Shown here: positions 25,598 to 34,127 of the stretch, piece after piece
How positions within the stretch are numbered: position 1 is the first letter of the stretch
Layout of the letters: each line of letters opens with the position of its first letter
From: Pseudomonadota bacterium
Lineage (GTDB): Bacteria; Desulfobacterota; Anaeroferrophillalia; Anaeroferrophillales; Tharpellaceae
Direction: 5' to 3'
Assembly (NCBI GenBank): GCA_030641485.1
Contig: DAOWHJ010000154.1
Coordinates: 1-40,145 of the forward strand
Length of the DNA: 40,145 bases
Program-made: the position numbers and the translations under genes
Notes under the pieces: model-generated
Databases searched by the model: none
Told to the model about the DNA's origin: nothing
Seen by the model: the letters and a program-made list of their open reading frames with translations, nothing else

Positions 25598-28500
25598 CTA
25601 TTTCATGAATGCACCCCAAAGATCGTAAAGGAGCTGGTTACCGCCACCAGCACCGGGCTCAACCGCAACATATTCACCAGGTTCATAGACTTTGACCAGT
25701 ACATAAGCACTCTGGTGGCCGACAATAACAGCATCATGGGCTCGGGTGTAGAATGTATCGTGCTCTCCCAGCTTCCAGATTTCCGGCTCGGCACCAGTGT
25801 AGGGCAGGCGAATAATCGCTGCCGGGACCGGCTCTGTCGCATGAGCGTCATCGGAGCTATGGCCTGAATTGAGTTCGTAACGCAATACGAAAGCCTTGGC
25901 GAACCCACGACCGCTAAGATAGACATCTTCCTGGCCGCCGACGGTGAAGCCAAGAGCTGCCAGTTTATGAATTTTAAGTTCTTGCGGGATGTAAAAATGA
26001 CTCTTATCCATCCATGGGCCATTAACTACCTGTCTGGCGTATTCTCTTTCCTGCTCTTCCAGGGTTAACAATGCCGGGTCAACTCCGAAAATAGAGTCAC
26101 CTTTAACCGTGCCCTCAGAGGTCAGTGAGAAAAGGGCTTCTGCGTGATGGAGGCTCAATTTGAGAATGTCTTTCTCGCGGGCACCAAGGATACGCATGCC
26201 GTTAGCTTCAATTACATCAATATAATCAACCTCACCGTCAACAATAAAGAGACCATCCGGATTAGCCGGAACCATACCGTGTGCAGGGTCGTAACGCATC
26301 GCCCGGTTTTCATCTCTAAACCAAGGCGGAGCCCAAGGAACAAATGAGATGATCCGGTCAGTAACCCGAAGGGCACCGGCACTGTTGGCGACACTGCCAT
26401 GACAGTCGTTACATGACTTGGACCCTAGAGCTTCCTCTTTGGGTTTGATTCCATGGCTGCCAGAGAAGTAGTGAGCTGCAATGAAAAGGACTGGGTTCGG
26501 GTTGGTGCCTCCCTGTGCAATAATTACCTTCTTAAGAGATTCCTGCATGGCCTTGACATCTTCATCCCACCAGATGTCTGGAAACATATCGCCGGTGTGG
26601 TCAAAGAGGACGTAGCCGCTATCCTTCAGGATAACGCGGCCGACGTAAGGGTTCTGGGCCCAAGTCGGATCGTTTGCCGGGATCATAGCCATCTCCATGG
26701 GAGAGACCATGCCGAGTTTGGTAGGTTTCTTGTACTCTTTTATTGTGGCGTTGAGCTCTTTGAGGTAGATAATCCGCGCCCCAGCATAAGGCATTTCACT
26801 CATGTCGGCATCTTCTTGCGGGTTAGTGTCGACCCAGGTCATAACCGTAATCGGATTGCCTGGGACGATTTGTGGATAACCATTGAGACCGTTAGCATAA
26901 TAGAGTGGTGGGATTACTTCATTATCGGTCAGCTCAGTATACTCGAGTGGAATACCCATCGACTTCATGCCTTCGTAGCTGGCCTGGAGGAAGTATTTCC
27001 AGAAGTCAAATTTAAAGTTGGTCGGCATCCCGTTAACTAACTGACCCGGGTCAGACTCACCGTCCATAAAGAAATAATCAACCATTTGCGACTGAATGTC
27101 CATCGATTCCTGACCTTTACCGTCAGCATCAATGTGGTTCGCTACCATATTGAAGTGGGGAATCCCATAACCCGGTGAACAGGAGTAGACCGGTGAAATC
27201 GCGTAGGCTGGTGATGGGAATGCCATAACCGAATTGTCACCGCCTGGGAGGATGTTGTACCCCATCAGGTTGTCAAAGTTAGCATAGTAACCTAGGGTGT
27301 CATCAAAACAGCGGAAATTCCAGGTTTTCCGTTTTGGCGCATGACAGGTTTGGCAGGCAATCTCAGACAAGTGGCGCCCGGTGTTCTCGCCAAAAACTTC
27401 TTCATGCCGGACGGACGGGTTGTTGCCGTGACCCTCGCCACCCATGTGGCAACCTTCACAACTCTTGACTCGCGGGTTGGCATCAAGGTCGTTACGTACC
27501 ATATGGGCGGTATCAACTCCTTTTAGGAAGTTATGTTTATCTTCAACTGTGCCATTTTCACGTAGATGACAACTTCCGCAACCCATCCATTTACCCGACA
27601 TATGGACATCGTATCCACGGTCTTCAGTGTCGTTAGTGAAATTGACGTAGTGGCCATTTTTTACATAGTCAGCTGAAAAACCAAGGTTGTATTTTCTTGA
27701 ACTGGTCCATTCGCTGTTGCCGTGATCTTTAGTCATAACATGGCATTCACCGCAGACTTTAACCCACTTCCAGCTTTCACGATCATCCTGGCCGCCAAAC
27801 ATCTCGGTCATCGGCAGGGCTCCATCTTCACCGATGTCACCAAGATTGTAGAAGACCTTAGGCGTCCAGGTGTCACCATCGCGATCAATCCGTAAATATG
27901 TAACCGGGGCTCCGTCATGGTTGAAATCAAGACCCATGAGTTCGCCTGAAGGCATGTAGTTAAAAAAACCGGGCAGGTAGTCATGCATGACCGGATTGAT
28001 TTCCCCCTCCGGAATTTTTCCTTCCTGGAGATCCTGAATTACTAATGCCAGGTCAAGCTGACCGGTCTCCGGACTGATATAGCGGTAGTCACCCTGCATA
28101 ATCAGACCCATGGCATACATGGTCGCACTTAGTTCGGTACCGTTTTTACCAACGTACGGAATCCCTTCACCTTCAATCAGGCCGGAACGGATATAGTCAC
28201 GGGTAGAAGCATGAAAGCTATCCCAGTTAGTGTAGAATTTGCCTGGCTCATAAGCTCTTAATGCATACGGAATCGGTAACATCATATCGTTTTCAAACTG
28301 GATTTTGTAAGCAAAGATGAAGTCGTTGAAGAAGAGACCCATCAACATATTCATATCGGCATCGGGCGGTAGAAGACCCTTATCCTTCATGTACTGTAAA
28401 AAACCTTGAAAAAGTTGACCGATGGCCGCCTGAGCTGCACCGAGGCGACCCATTTCGTCCATAACTCCATTCGGGTTAGCGCAGTACTCCTCACGCAGCA

Positions 28501-29623
28501 TACCGGTTTTTGCATCCCAGATTTTGGCGATGTTGGGGCCGTAGAGCGCGAAAGGAAGATTGATGCCGTTGGCTTCGATCTGCTTTAAGCCATCAACCCA
28601 CATCTGCATCATTTCACCAACAATCTCTTTCGGTAGTTGAGCTAAAGCCATCATCGGAGTTGGGCGACCCATACGTTGGAGGCCGTCACTATAGTAGAGA
28701 GTAGTGCTGTTCTTCAGGCCAATCTGGGTTGGCATCCCAAAAGAGATCTTCTGGACCTTGAAGTTTTCGTCACGTTCAGCAAACATTAGCATCCGGGGAC
28801 GGTAGGTCTTGACCTTCAGACCATCAGCAGCCCGGTAACCGTAGGGGCTTTCCGGGTCGATATGACACATCAAGCAGTCGGCTTCCACAGTTCCCGATTT
28901 TGACCAATCATGCTTTTTCGGTGCACCGAGGTTCTTCATGGTCTCTTCGATGGTTTCTGCACCGTAAATTGCCATGGTGATGTCGTTAACACTGTAGTTG
29001 TAGAAATCACGGTCGTAGCTGTGCTCTTCCACCAGGCTTGGATCACCGAACTGGGTAAGAGTTCCATCCTCACCGAAAATTCCCTCGACCGGACCGCCAC
29101 CAGGATGGCACGATTGGCAGCTCTCAATATGTTCAGCGGTGCCCATATCGAAGAAGTAGGGTTTATCTTCTGAGGTGAAGGGTTGACGGTAATCACCACG
29201 CTCTTTTTTTGCCGCCACCTGGCGGTAAGAGGGGGGTCACCACGCACCGAATTGCCCCGGACTTAAGAGATGTCCGTAGGCATTGGCAAGGTATTTGTAA
29301 AGCGGGTTATCATCCATGTTTTCACTGACCCAGGTATCACTGATTCCTTGGCCGTCAACATTAGCACCTTCACGAAAGTGGTAGGCTTTGGTGACTGCAT
29401 GGTAGTCATGGCATTTGCCACAAGTCTGTTTCGGGCTGTAGGGCGGGCCCGCCTTGTAGATCGAGCCGCCTTCAGCGGTGACAATTTCGCTATCATCAAG
29501 TTGATCAATAATCCGGTTGCCCTGACCGTCATACAGGGTTACCGGGGGATGGGCCGCCGCCGCGAGCATTGGTACCAATGCCAGCAGGAGTGCTCCAAAA
29601 ATCATGGGTAAAAACTTCTTCAT
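25598..29623 (-). CDS. Large octahaem c-type cytochrome, probable selenoprotein (in-frame TGA at codon 129)
   Basis: Read through one TGA, this is a single 1,341-residue exported cytochrome. Residues 1-24 are a signal peptide (cleavage after AAAA), and GGAGGTAG precedes the ATG. The first haem site, CGKCH, is at 68-72. The TGA is codon 129 (29237-29239), right after SPGQFGAW and before PPSYRQVAAKK. Seven more CxxCH sites follow (CQSCH, CLMCH, CGECH, CGSCH, CEGCH, CQTCH, CNDCH), giving eight. The part after the TGA has no signal peptide and its first start codon has no ribosome binding site, so it could not be exported or haem-loaded alone. A SECIS-like hairpin follows the TGA. It is the last gene of the conduit operon and would be the outward-facing or catalytic partner. 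A nonsense mutation cannot be excluded. Confidence 0.78.
29200..29236 (-). promoter_or_regulatory. Candidate bacterial SECIS element just after the in-frame TGA
   Basis: On the minus strand the TGA is followed by 11 bases, then CCGCC-AGGT-GGCGG: a 5-bp all-GC stem with a four-base loop that starts 17 bases after the TGA and has G at its second position. An outer CTCTT/AAGAG pairing can extend the stem across a bulge. Bacterial SECIS elements usually have their loop 16-37 bases after the UGA with an early G, so this fits. Confidence 0.6.
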
Positions 29624-29700
29624 TTAACTACCTCCAAAGGTTTTATTAGTAATACATGCAAATATATGGTTAAATATTTTAGGTTTTAAAGTGGATTAGT

Positions 29701-30603
29701 CTACTGCTTGCGCAGCACGATGCCCTTATGACACTTCATGCACTCACCGGTTTCATGGCAAACATTACAGCTCCGGAAGTTACGGTGGGCCGCTTCAGCA
29801 TGTCCGTTTTCACGCTGGTATGACATCCAGTCGCCGCGCTTGTGCGAGACCGGTTTCTGGTGTTTGTGGCAATCGGTGCAGTAGCCAGCAACATGACATG
29901 TAGCACAAACCCGGCGATCATGAGTGGCTTCAACCCCATGGCCTGAGGTCTTCCAGCCAAAGTTGTGGTCTTTTGGTTTCTCGGTCTGATGACATTTTTC
30001 GCAGAAAGCCTGGCGGTTGGAATGACAGCAGTAACAGGAGTCGGTAAGTTTGCTGGCAAAGCCATGCTTTGCATCCCAATCCTGGCTATGGTTTACCGGT
30101 GCTTTCTCAGCCCGGAGTTCTGTGTGGCAAGCCTCACAGTCGGTTGGGCCATCTTGGCTTTTGTGGCAGTTAAGGCAAAGGGCCATAGTTGGTCCTTTGT
30201 CGAAACCACGATCTTTATTAATGGCGTAGTGACATGATTCACAGTTGAGCTCAGTATGGGCTTCGTGGCTGAAAATCAGGTCGGCAAAGCCGATCGGTTT
30301 TGCCACACTCTTGATTTCGTAATCTTTGGCAGCGCTTTCGGGGGTATGGCAGAGTAGGCAGCCAGGTCCCGGTTCGTCAACATTGAAATCATGGCACTCT
30401 TGGCAAGTATCCATGGTTGCCGCTGTTCGGTTGCCGTCAGTATCAGTTTTGTGGCAGGTGTCACAACTGGCTTCCTGCTCGATGATATGGAAGCGGTGAC
30501 TAAACTTAAGACCCACTGATGATTTACAGGCTCCGAGAATCAGAGCTCCGAAAACTAAAGCCGCAAGTCCTATCCAGAGTAATCTTCTTTTTTGCTTGCA
30601 CAT
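29701..30603 (-). CDS. Dodecahaem c-type cytochrome lipoprotein
   Basis: A 300-residue lipoprotein with twelve CxxCH haem-binding sites, one per ~22 residues: CDTCH, CQECH, CLLCH, CESCH, CLNCH, CEACH, CYCCH, CEKCH, CATCH, CTDCH, CNVCH and CMKCH. The lipobox LILGAC ends at C26 after a single hydrophobic segment. Such densely packed haem wires form the electron path through or next to an outer-membrane beta-barrel in porin-cytochrome conduits. It lies between the barrel gene (66 bases upstream) and the large octahaem gene (77 bases downstream), all on the minus strand. It is not clearly OmcB or MtrA; I give no symbol. Confidence 0.9.
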   Translation of the reverse strand: MCKQKRRLLWIGLAALVFGALILGACKSSVGLKFSHRFHIIEQEASCDTCHKTDTDGNRTAATMDTCQECHDFNVDEPGPGCLLCHTPESAAKDYEIKSVAKPIGFADLIFSHEAHTELNCESCHYAINKDRGFDKGPTMALCLNCHKSQDGPTDCEACHTELRAEKAPVNHSQDWDAKHGFASKLTDSCYCCHSNRQAFCEKCHQTEKPKDHNFGWKTSGHGVEATHDRRVCATCHVAGYCTDCHKHQKPVSHKRGDWMSYQRENGHAEAAHRNFRSCNVCHETGECMKCHKGIVLRKQ

Positions 30604-30669
30604 AAAAATGTCCGTTTTTATAGTAAGGTTGTTTTGATTGCTTTAAAACTAAAAGCCGATTGATTTTCG

Positions 30670-32067
30670 TTAGAAATCAAGGTCTAGAGTTACTGTTAGT
30701 GAATTGATGTGATCAACCCCGAGCTCATCTTCATAGAAGTCATCCTGAGCGTATTCGTAAGCCAGTTCTACCCGTGAATAGGCACAAATTTTGTAGGCGA
30801 CTGCAGCCCGGTAGCTCGTTGACGCTTCGTTTTCAAGCAGGCTGTTAACATCTTCACTTTTATGGTAGTAGCCTAAAGAAATCTCTAATGTCTGAAAGAG
30901 TTCCTGCTCAAGGTCGGCAAACCAGGAGGTCGATTCGCCTTCGTAGAATTTATCACGCTTTTCCCACCAATGGCTGTATCCAGCACTAAAGTGCGAACCA
31001 TGGATACCGAAACCCTCATGGAGGTCAAATCCAGCAGTAATTCGGTGGAAGTCAGTATTGTAAATGTTTTCATCGTCACTGTGTGAGAGGTTGCGGTTGC
31101 AGTAACGGCCAAAAACGGTGAGTCCGTGAACGAAGGGGATGGGCTGACTTACGCGGACATCGAATTGTAGGTAGCTCTCTTCCTGCATCAGGTAGAGACG
31201 GTTCATTTCTGAGCTTAAAGCTTCATCAAGAGTATAGCTGAAGTCGAAAAGAAAATCGGCCTCGGAAGCGATGTCGTAACGTCGATAGATGGAAAAATCA
31301 AGGACCGTTCCGGTTGCCGCAATCGTGGTTTCAACCCCACCGTCAATAAATCGAGTATGGTCATTAATGAAGGCGACCCGGCTGCGTAATTTCCAAGAAT
31401 CTGAAGGCTGCCAGTAGAGGGCAGTTTCCCAAGAGGTCTCTTCAAAAATTACCGCATTTAGATCAATTGCAAGGCCAGGTAAAGGGCGAATTCGTAAGTT
31501 GGCACCACCAATTCCGCTCGGCCCAAGGTCATCGTAATGTTGGGTGATGAGCCCGCCGAAGGCCTCAATCTCAAGCCCTAAAAGTTGCGGTAGGTCGTAG
31601 CGGGCCCAGAGTCCGTCAAATTGGATGTTTTCAGCCCCATAAGCATACTGGCGACCGGCTCTTACTGTGAGTGCGTCAGTAAAGAGGCCACTCTTTTCTA
31701 GGTAAGCGTAATAACATTCAAAATCCTGCCGATGGCTGCCACGGCTATCGGTGTAATCCTGAAAAATCGAGCCCGAGCGAGTGCCATCAAGATCTTTGGC
31801 GTAGGTCACCATAGTCGAGAAGCTTAAGCCCTTGTCCTGCCAAATAACGTCAGCAGAGAGGGTCTCGAAAAAATCTTGGTCACTATTTTCATCTGTAACC
31901 ATATAGTCTGCCGGACTGTCTGACCACTGCAGTCTATACTCTGTGGTGCTGCGTAACGAAGCCTCCGCACCGCCTAATTCCAGAGCTGAAACGGGGGGTG
32001 TCAACAGGCAACATCCGATTATCAGTCCGGCTACAATCCTAAGTTGCCGCCATTGTAATCCAGCCAT
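30670..32067 (-). CDS. Outer-membrane beta-barrel protein of a porin-cytochrome conduit
   Basis: A 465-residue exported protein. Residues 1-29 form a signal peptide (cleavage around VSA-LEL). The rest is a series of alternating amphipathic strands with aromatic girdles, ending in LTVTLDLDF, a C-terminal phenylalanine typical of Bam-assembled barrels. The VRAGRQYAYGAENIQFDG stretch resembles alginate-export-type barrels. As the first gene of an operon with a 12-haem lipoprotein and an 8-haem exported cytochrome, it probably provides the sheath through which electrons cross the outer membrane. AAAGGA lies upstream of the ATG. The pore function is inferred from context. Confidence 0.82.
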   Translation of the reverse strand: MAGLQWRQLRIVAGLIIGCCLLTPPVSALELGGAEASLRSTTEYRLQWSDSPADYMVTDENSDQDFFETLSADVIWQDKGLSFSTMVTYAKDLDGTRSGSIFQDYTDSRGSHRQDFECYYAYLEKSGLFTDALTVRAGRQYAYGAENIQFDGLWARYDLPQLLGLEIEAFGGLITQHYDDLGPSGIGGANLRIRPLPGLAIDLNAVIFEETSWETALYWQPSDSWKLRSRVAFINDHTRFIDGGVETTIAATGTVLDFSIYRRYDIASEADFLFDFSYTLDEALSSEMNRLYLMQEESYLQFDVRVSQPIPFVHGLTVFGRYCNRNLSHSDDENIYNTDFHRITAGFDLHEGFGIHGSHFSAGYSHWWEKRDKFYEGESTSWFADLEQELFQTLEISLGYYHKSEDVNSLLENEASTSYRAAVAYKICAYSRVELAYEYAQDDFYEDELGVDHINSLTVTLDLDF

Positions 32068-32166
32068 CTAAATAGTCCTTTTTGTTTTTGGTTTGCCAAG
32101 CACCAGTTTGGAGGTTGGCACTTGAATTCTCTTACGTTGACCACATTAGAGTTTGCTCATTGTCAT

Positions 32167-32205
32167 TTGACTCATTAACATACATTAACCCAGTGAATGA
32201 GTCAA
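32167..32205 (-). promoter_or_regulatory. Probable promoter and operator of the cytochrome conduit operon
   Basis: Two perfect 10-bp arms, TTGACTCATT (32167-32176) and AATGAGTCAA (32196-32205), flank 19 bases. On the minus strand the outer arm supplies a -35 (TTGACT), and TATGTT 17 bases on can serve as the -10 (32177-32182). A regulator bound to both arms would cover the promoter. The transcript would have a leader of about 100 bases. Confidence 0.5.
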
Positions 32206-32559
32206 GCAAAAAAATGCACAAACATAAATTTTACGGAGCTCCTATCGCGAACAAAATTATCTCCATGATACGAACCATAGGGCACCCTATAGAATGAGGT
32301 ATCATTTTATAAGGCTGTGTAATTGTTAATTCTTTATACAAAATACAAAGCATGATTAAGATTTAATTGCTAAATTGTTTGTAAGGTCTTCATGGTTGTC
32401 TGGTGGAGATTAAACTCGTTTAGCCGGAGGTCAATTATGTGCGTCTTTTGACCCAAATCGGTGGGTCGTTTAGTTTGTGTTGGTGGCTTGCTGTGGGCTC
32501 AAAAGGTATGTTTGGGAACCAATTGAAGGGGTTGCAAGTTTACTGAAAGTCTTAAGTTT

Positions 32560-32600
32560 GATGCCTTCGTAAAAAAAATTACCGGATGGCTAGGTAAAAA
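32560..32600 (+). repeat. Dispersed intergenic repeat, two partial copies in tandem
   Basis: GATGCCTTCGTAAAAA (32560-32575) and GATGGCTAGGTAAAAA (32585-32600) are variants of one motif. It recurs as GATGGCTAAGTAAAAA at 39410-39425 and in reverse orientation at 32721-32737, 33650-33670 and 39451-39490. Confidence 0.55.
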
Positions 32601-32613
32601 TTTCGATACACAT

Positions 32614-32683
32614 GCTGTGGTGGTTTTTCAGGTGCGAGAGACTATACATGTAATATGTCGAGTGCATGAAAAACCACCACAGC
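32614..32683. repeat. 17-bp perfect inverted repeat with 36-base loop (hairpin element)
   Basis: GCTGTGGTGGTTTTTCA (32614-32630) is matched exactly by its complement at 32667-32683. No gene end is close enough for this to be a simple terminator, and there is no T-run after it. It may be a small MITE-like element, an RNA structure or a REP-type hairpin. Dispersed repeat copies lie directly on both sides. Confidence 0.65.
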
Positions 32684-32685
32684 TG

Positions 32686-32737
32686 GCACCCCAAAGGCAC
32701 TTCCCATGGGCGTAGATCGGACTTTTTTAGCCATCAG
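32686..32737 (-). repeat. Dispersed intergenic repeat, copy A
   Basis: The stretch begins GCACCCCAAAGGCACTTCC and ends GGACTTTTTTAGCCATCAG. It matches copy B at 33611-33670 over nearly its whole length, with a short internal gap. Its end is the reverse form of the GATGGCTA-type motif. Confidence 0.65.
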
Positions 32738-32755
32738 GTTTGCGTAGGGCACAAA

Positions 32756-32788
32756 AAAGGGCACCTGCGATATTTGCAGATGCCCTTT
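32756..32788 (-). terminator. Terminator of the small membrane protein gene
   Basis: An AAAGGGCA/TGCCCTTT stem with one C-A mismatch and a further CTGC/GCAG pairing lies 45 bases after the minus-strand stop at 32833. In that direction it runs into TTTTTT. Confidence 0.75.
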
Positions 32789-32832
32789 GTCAAGTAAACA
32801 TACTTAAAATGTCAGTTGGCTTGATTTTGGTC

Positions 32833-33216
32833 TCAGTTTTGACCAACTGCCAAAGGAATTATGATTGCAGGAGCATCACTAACCTGTTTTTCAAGCTCAT
32901 GTTGGAGTTGTGGTGCCGCCTCAGCATTGTCGGCCAGCTTCTTTTTACGGAAGTGGTCAACAGAACAAAGCACAATTGAGAGAATCACAAATCCACCCCA
33001 CATTACAATCAGGGGGAAGACCAAGATGTTGAGGGCTGGAATAAAGGCTGCCGGAATCGCCATTATTCCAAAAAACTTACCCATCACCAGACAAACAGCT
33101 CCAATCTTGGTGAGTACCGAAATTTGTTGGATAAGCTCCAGGAAATCTGCTGCGTCTGTGTCTGCAGTGTGTTGACTGTAGTTACGGCTGTAAGTTCTAG
33201 CCTGGCTGGGACTCAT
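32833..33216 (-). CDS. Small membrane protein of unknown function
   Basis: A 127-residue protein that I do not recognise. After about 30 polar residues it has two or three hydrophobic segments (roughly 30-53 and 57-82, from ISVLTKIGAVCLVMG to FVILSIVLCSVDH). It then has a charged, glutamine-rich tail. I start at ATG 33216, which has GGAG six bases upstream; GTG 33231 would add five residues. It follows the DUF2997 gene but has its own promoter-like sequence (TTGACA, 17 bases, TAGTTT at 33325-33297 on minus) and a weak terminator before it, so it is probably a separate unit. Confidence 0.65.
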   Translation of the reverse strand: MSPSQARTYSRNYSQHTADTDAADFLELIQQISVLTKIGAVCLVMGKFFGIMAIPAAFIPALNILVFPLIVMWGGFVILSIVLCSVDHFRKKKLADNAEAAPQLQHELEKQVSDAPAIIIPLAVGQN

Positions 33217-33296
33217 TCTCTTCTCCGTCACGCATGTGAATTATGGTGCTTAAGTGCGAACAGCTAATCGTCAAAAAAATATAAGCTATCTTCATA

Positions 33297-33325
33297 AAAC
33301 TAACCGATGGTGTGTTGATTGTCAA
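33297..33325 (-). promoter_or_regulatory. Possible promoter of the small membrane protein gene
   Basis: On the minus strand a perfect -35 TTGACA (33325-33320) is followed after 17 bases by TAGTTT (33302-33297), a weak -10. It lies about 80 bases upstream of the chosen start at 33216. Confidence 0.4.
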
Positions 33326-33346
33326 GTTTTTTTGCTCTGAACAAAA

Positions 33347-33365
33347 AAGATCCAATTTCGATCTT
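33347..33365 (-). terminator. Weak terminator after the DUF2997 gene
   Basis: AAGATC and GATCTT form a 6-bp stem with a 7-base loop, 11 bases after the DUF2997 stop codon. On the minus strand it is followed by TTTT. The short stem suggests partial read-through. Confidence 0.5.
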
Positions 33366-33375
33366 GTGAAATTTG

Positions 33376-33573
33376 TCAAGAACCAGGGAGTTTTTCTTCC
33401 TGTTTGAGCTCATTAGCTAGGTAGTATTCACTAGTTAAAGTACGCTCTACAATTTCATTGCCAAGCAGGCGTTCGAGGGCTTTAGTTGCCTCTTTGCATT
33501 TACCTCCTTCAAACCCAGCTAGATCAAGGTCAACCGTACCATCTGCACCAATTGTAATGTTGATTTTTTCCAT
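33376..33573 (-). CDS. DUF2997 family small protein
   Basis: A 65-residue cytoplasmic protein of the DUF2997 family: ITIGADGTVDLDLAGFEGGKC, then a helical stretch with ALERLLG and a C-terminal YYLANE. The function of the family is unknown. It is typically encoded beside DUF1257 (Ycf35-like) and Ycf46-like AAA genes, in cyanobacteria as well as in other bacteria, and here it follows that pair. A 107-base gap to the DUF1257 gene contains a copy of the dispersed repeat. Confidence 0.8.
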   Translation of the reverse strand: MEKINITIGADGTVDLDLAGFEGGKCKEATKALERLLGNEIVERTLTSEYYLANELKQEEKLPGS

Positions 33574-33610
33574 TCTAATTTCACCCTCTAAATTTATTGT
33601 TGATGGATTC

Positions 33611-33670
33611 GCACCCCAAGGGCACTTCCTCTGGGCGTAAAAAGTACCGGACTTATTTACTTAGTCATCA
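33611..33670 (-). repeat. Dispersed intergenic repeat, copy B
   Basis: It begins GCACCCCAAGGGCACTTCC and ends GGACTTATTTACTTAGTCAT, closely matching copy A at 32686-32737 and the hairpin repeat at 39410-39490. It lies in the gap between the DUF2997 and DUF1257 genes. Confidence 0.65.
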
Positions 33671-33679
33671 TTAGTTAGG

Positions 33680-34057
33680 TTAGGACTCCCGACTCAAAGT
33701 CATGCTTATAGTGCCCGCTTCATTTTCTTCGTTGGTTAGGAGGAAGCCCTGTTGAGCTAAAGTGTCCTTAACCACGTTGTAGGCATAGCGTTGATTTAAG
33801 GTGTCCATGAAAGTAGTTTGGTCAACGTCCTGAATCGAGTCCCAGTCAGCGACGACATCGTAGGTTTCTCCGTTAAAACGGAAACCGATGTCACAACCAC
33901 TTTTTGTCGGGATAATGAGGTCAGCTTTCTCTTTTTTCCAGAGCCAGCCCTTGGCTTTGAGTTTTCCCTCCTGATATTCTAGTTCCATGTCGCTGATCGC
34001 CTTTTTTAAAAAAACTTTGTCAGCAATTTTACTTTTAATCTTGGTGAAGTGTGACAT
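33680..34057 (-). CDS. DUF1257 family protein (Ycf35-like)
   Basis: A 125-residue protein of the DUF1257 family, related to Ycf35 of plastids and cyanobacteria. Typical are the N-terminal MSHFTKIKSKIADKVFLKKA, GCDIGFRFNGETYDVVADW in the middle and the NQRYAYNVVKD stretch near residue 90. There is no signal peptide. No biochemical function is established. It lies 70 bases downstream of the Ycf46-like AAA gene, the same association seen in other lineages, so the two probably work together. Confidence 0.85.
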   Translation of the reverse strand: MSHFTKIKSKIADKVFLKKAISDMELEYQEGKLKAKGWLWKKEKADLIIPTKSGCDIGFRFNGETYDVVADWDSIQDVDQTTFMDTLNQRYAYNVVKDTLAQQGFLLTNEENEAGTISMTLSRES

Positions 34058-34127
34058 GACATCTCTCCGAATTATTAATGTTAGTCAAACTGTGGGGTTA
34101 TACCTGATATGGAATCAGGCCAACCAG

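Larger units (their letters stand above)
32068..32832. other. Long intergenic region (765 bases) between the conduit operon and the membrane protein gene
   Basis: No gene is supported here. From left to right it holds the minus-strand 5' region of the conduit operon with a TGCCAA/TTGGCA hairpin (32094-32120), a promoter inside a 10-bp inverted repeat (32167-32205), a small palindrome ATAGGG-CA-CCCTAT (32277-32290), an A/T-rich stretch, a ribosome-binding-site-like GGAGG before a four-codon frame (about 32427-32450), two half-copies of a dispersed repeat (32560-32600), a 17-bp hairpin element (32614-32683), another repeat copy (32686-32737) and the terminator of the next gene. Confidence 0.7.

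Noticed and set aside
26453..27040. 195-residue plus-strand open frame inside the large cytochrome
   Set aside because: It is antisense to a gene with clear haem motifs and has no recognisable domain; it is a shadow frame.
29237..29239. UGA reassigned to tryptophan or glycine in this organism
   Set aside because: Other genes in the window end in TGA (ftsL, murG, murC, ftsZ), so UGA is a normal stop codon here.
29237..29623. A separate 128-residue monohaem cytochrome gene ending at the TGA
   Set aside because: The next frame is in phase, begins without signal peptide or ribosome binding site, and carries seven haem sites that need export. One read-through gene explains both parts better.
32068..32832. 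c-di-GMP/cGAMP (GEMM) riboswitch upstream of the cytochrome operon
   Set aside because: Such switches are common before cytochrome genes in related bacteria, but I could not find the conserved GEMM core on the minus strand.
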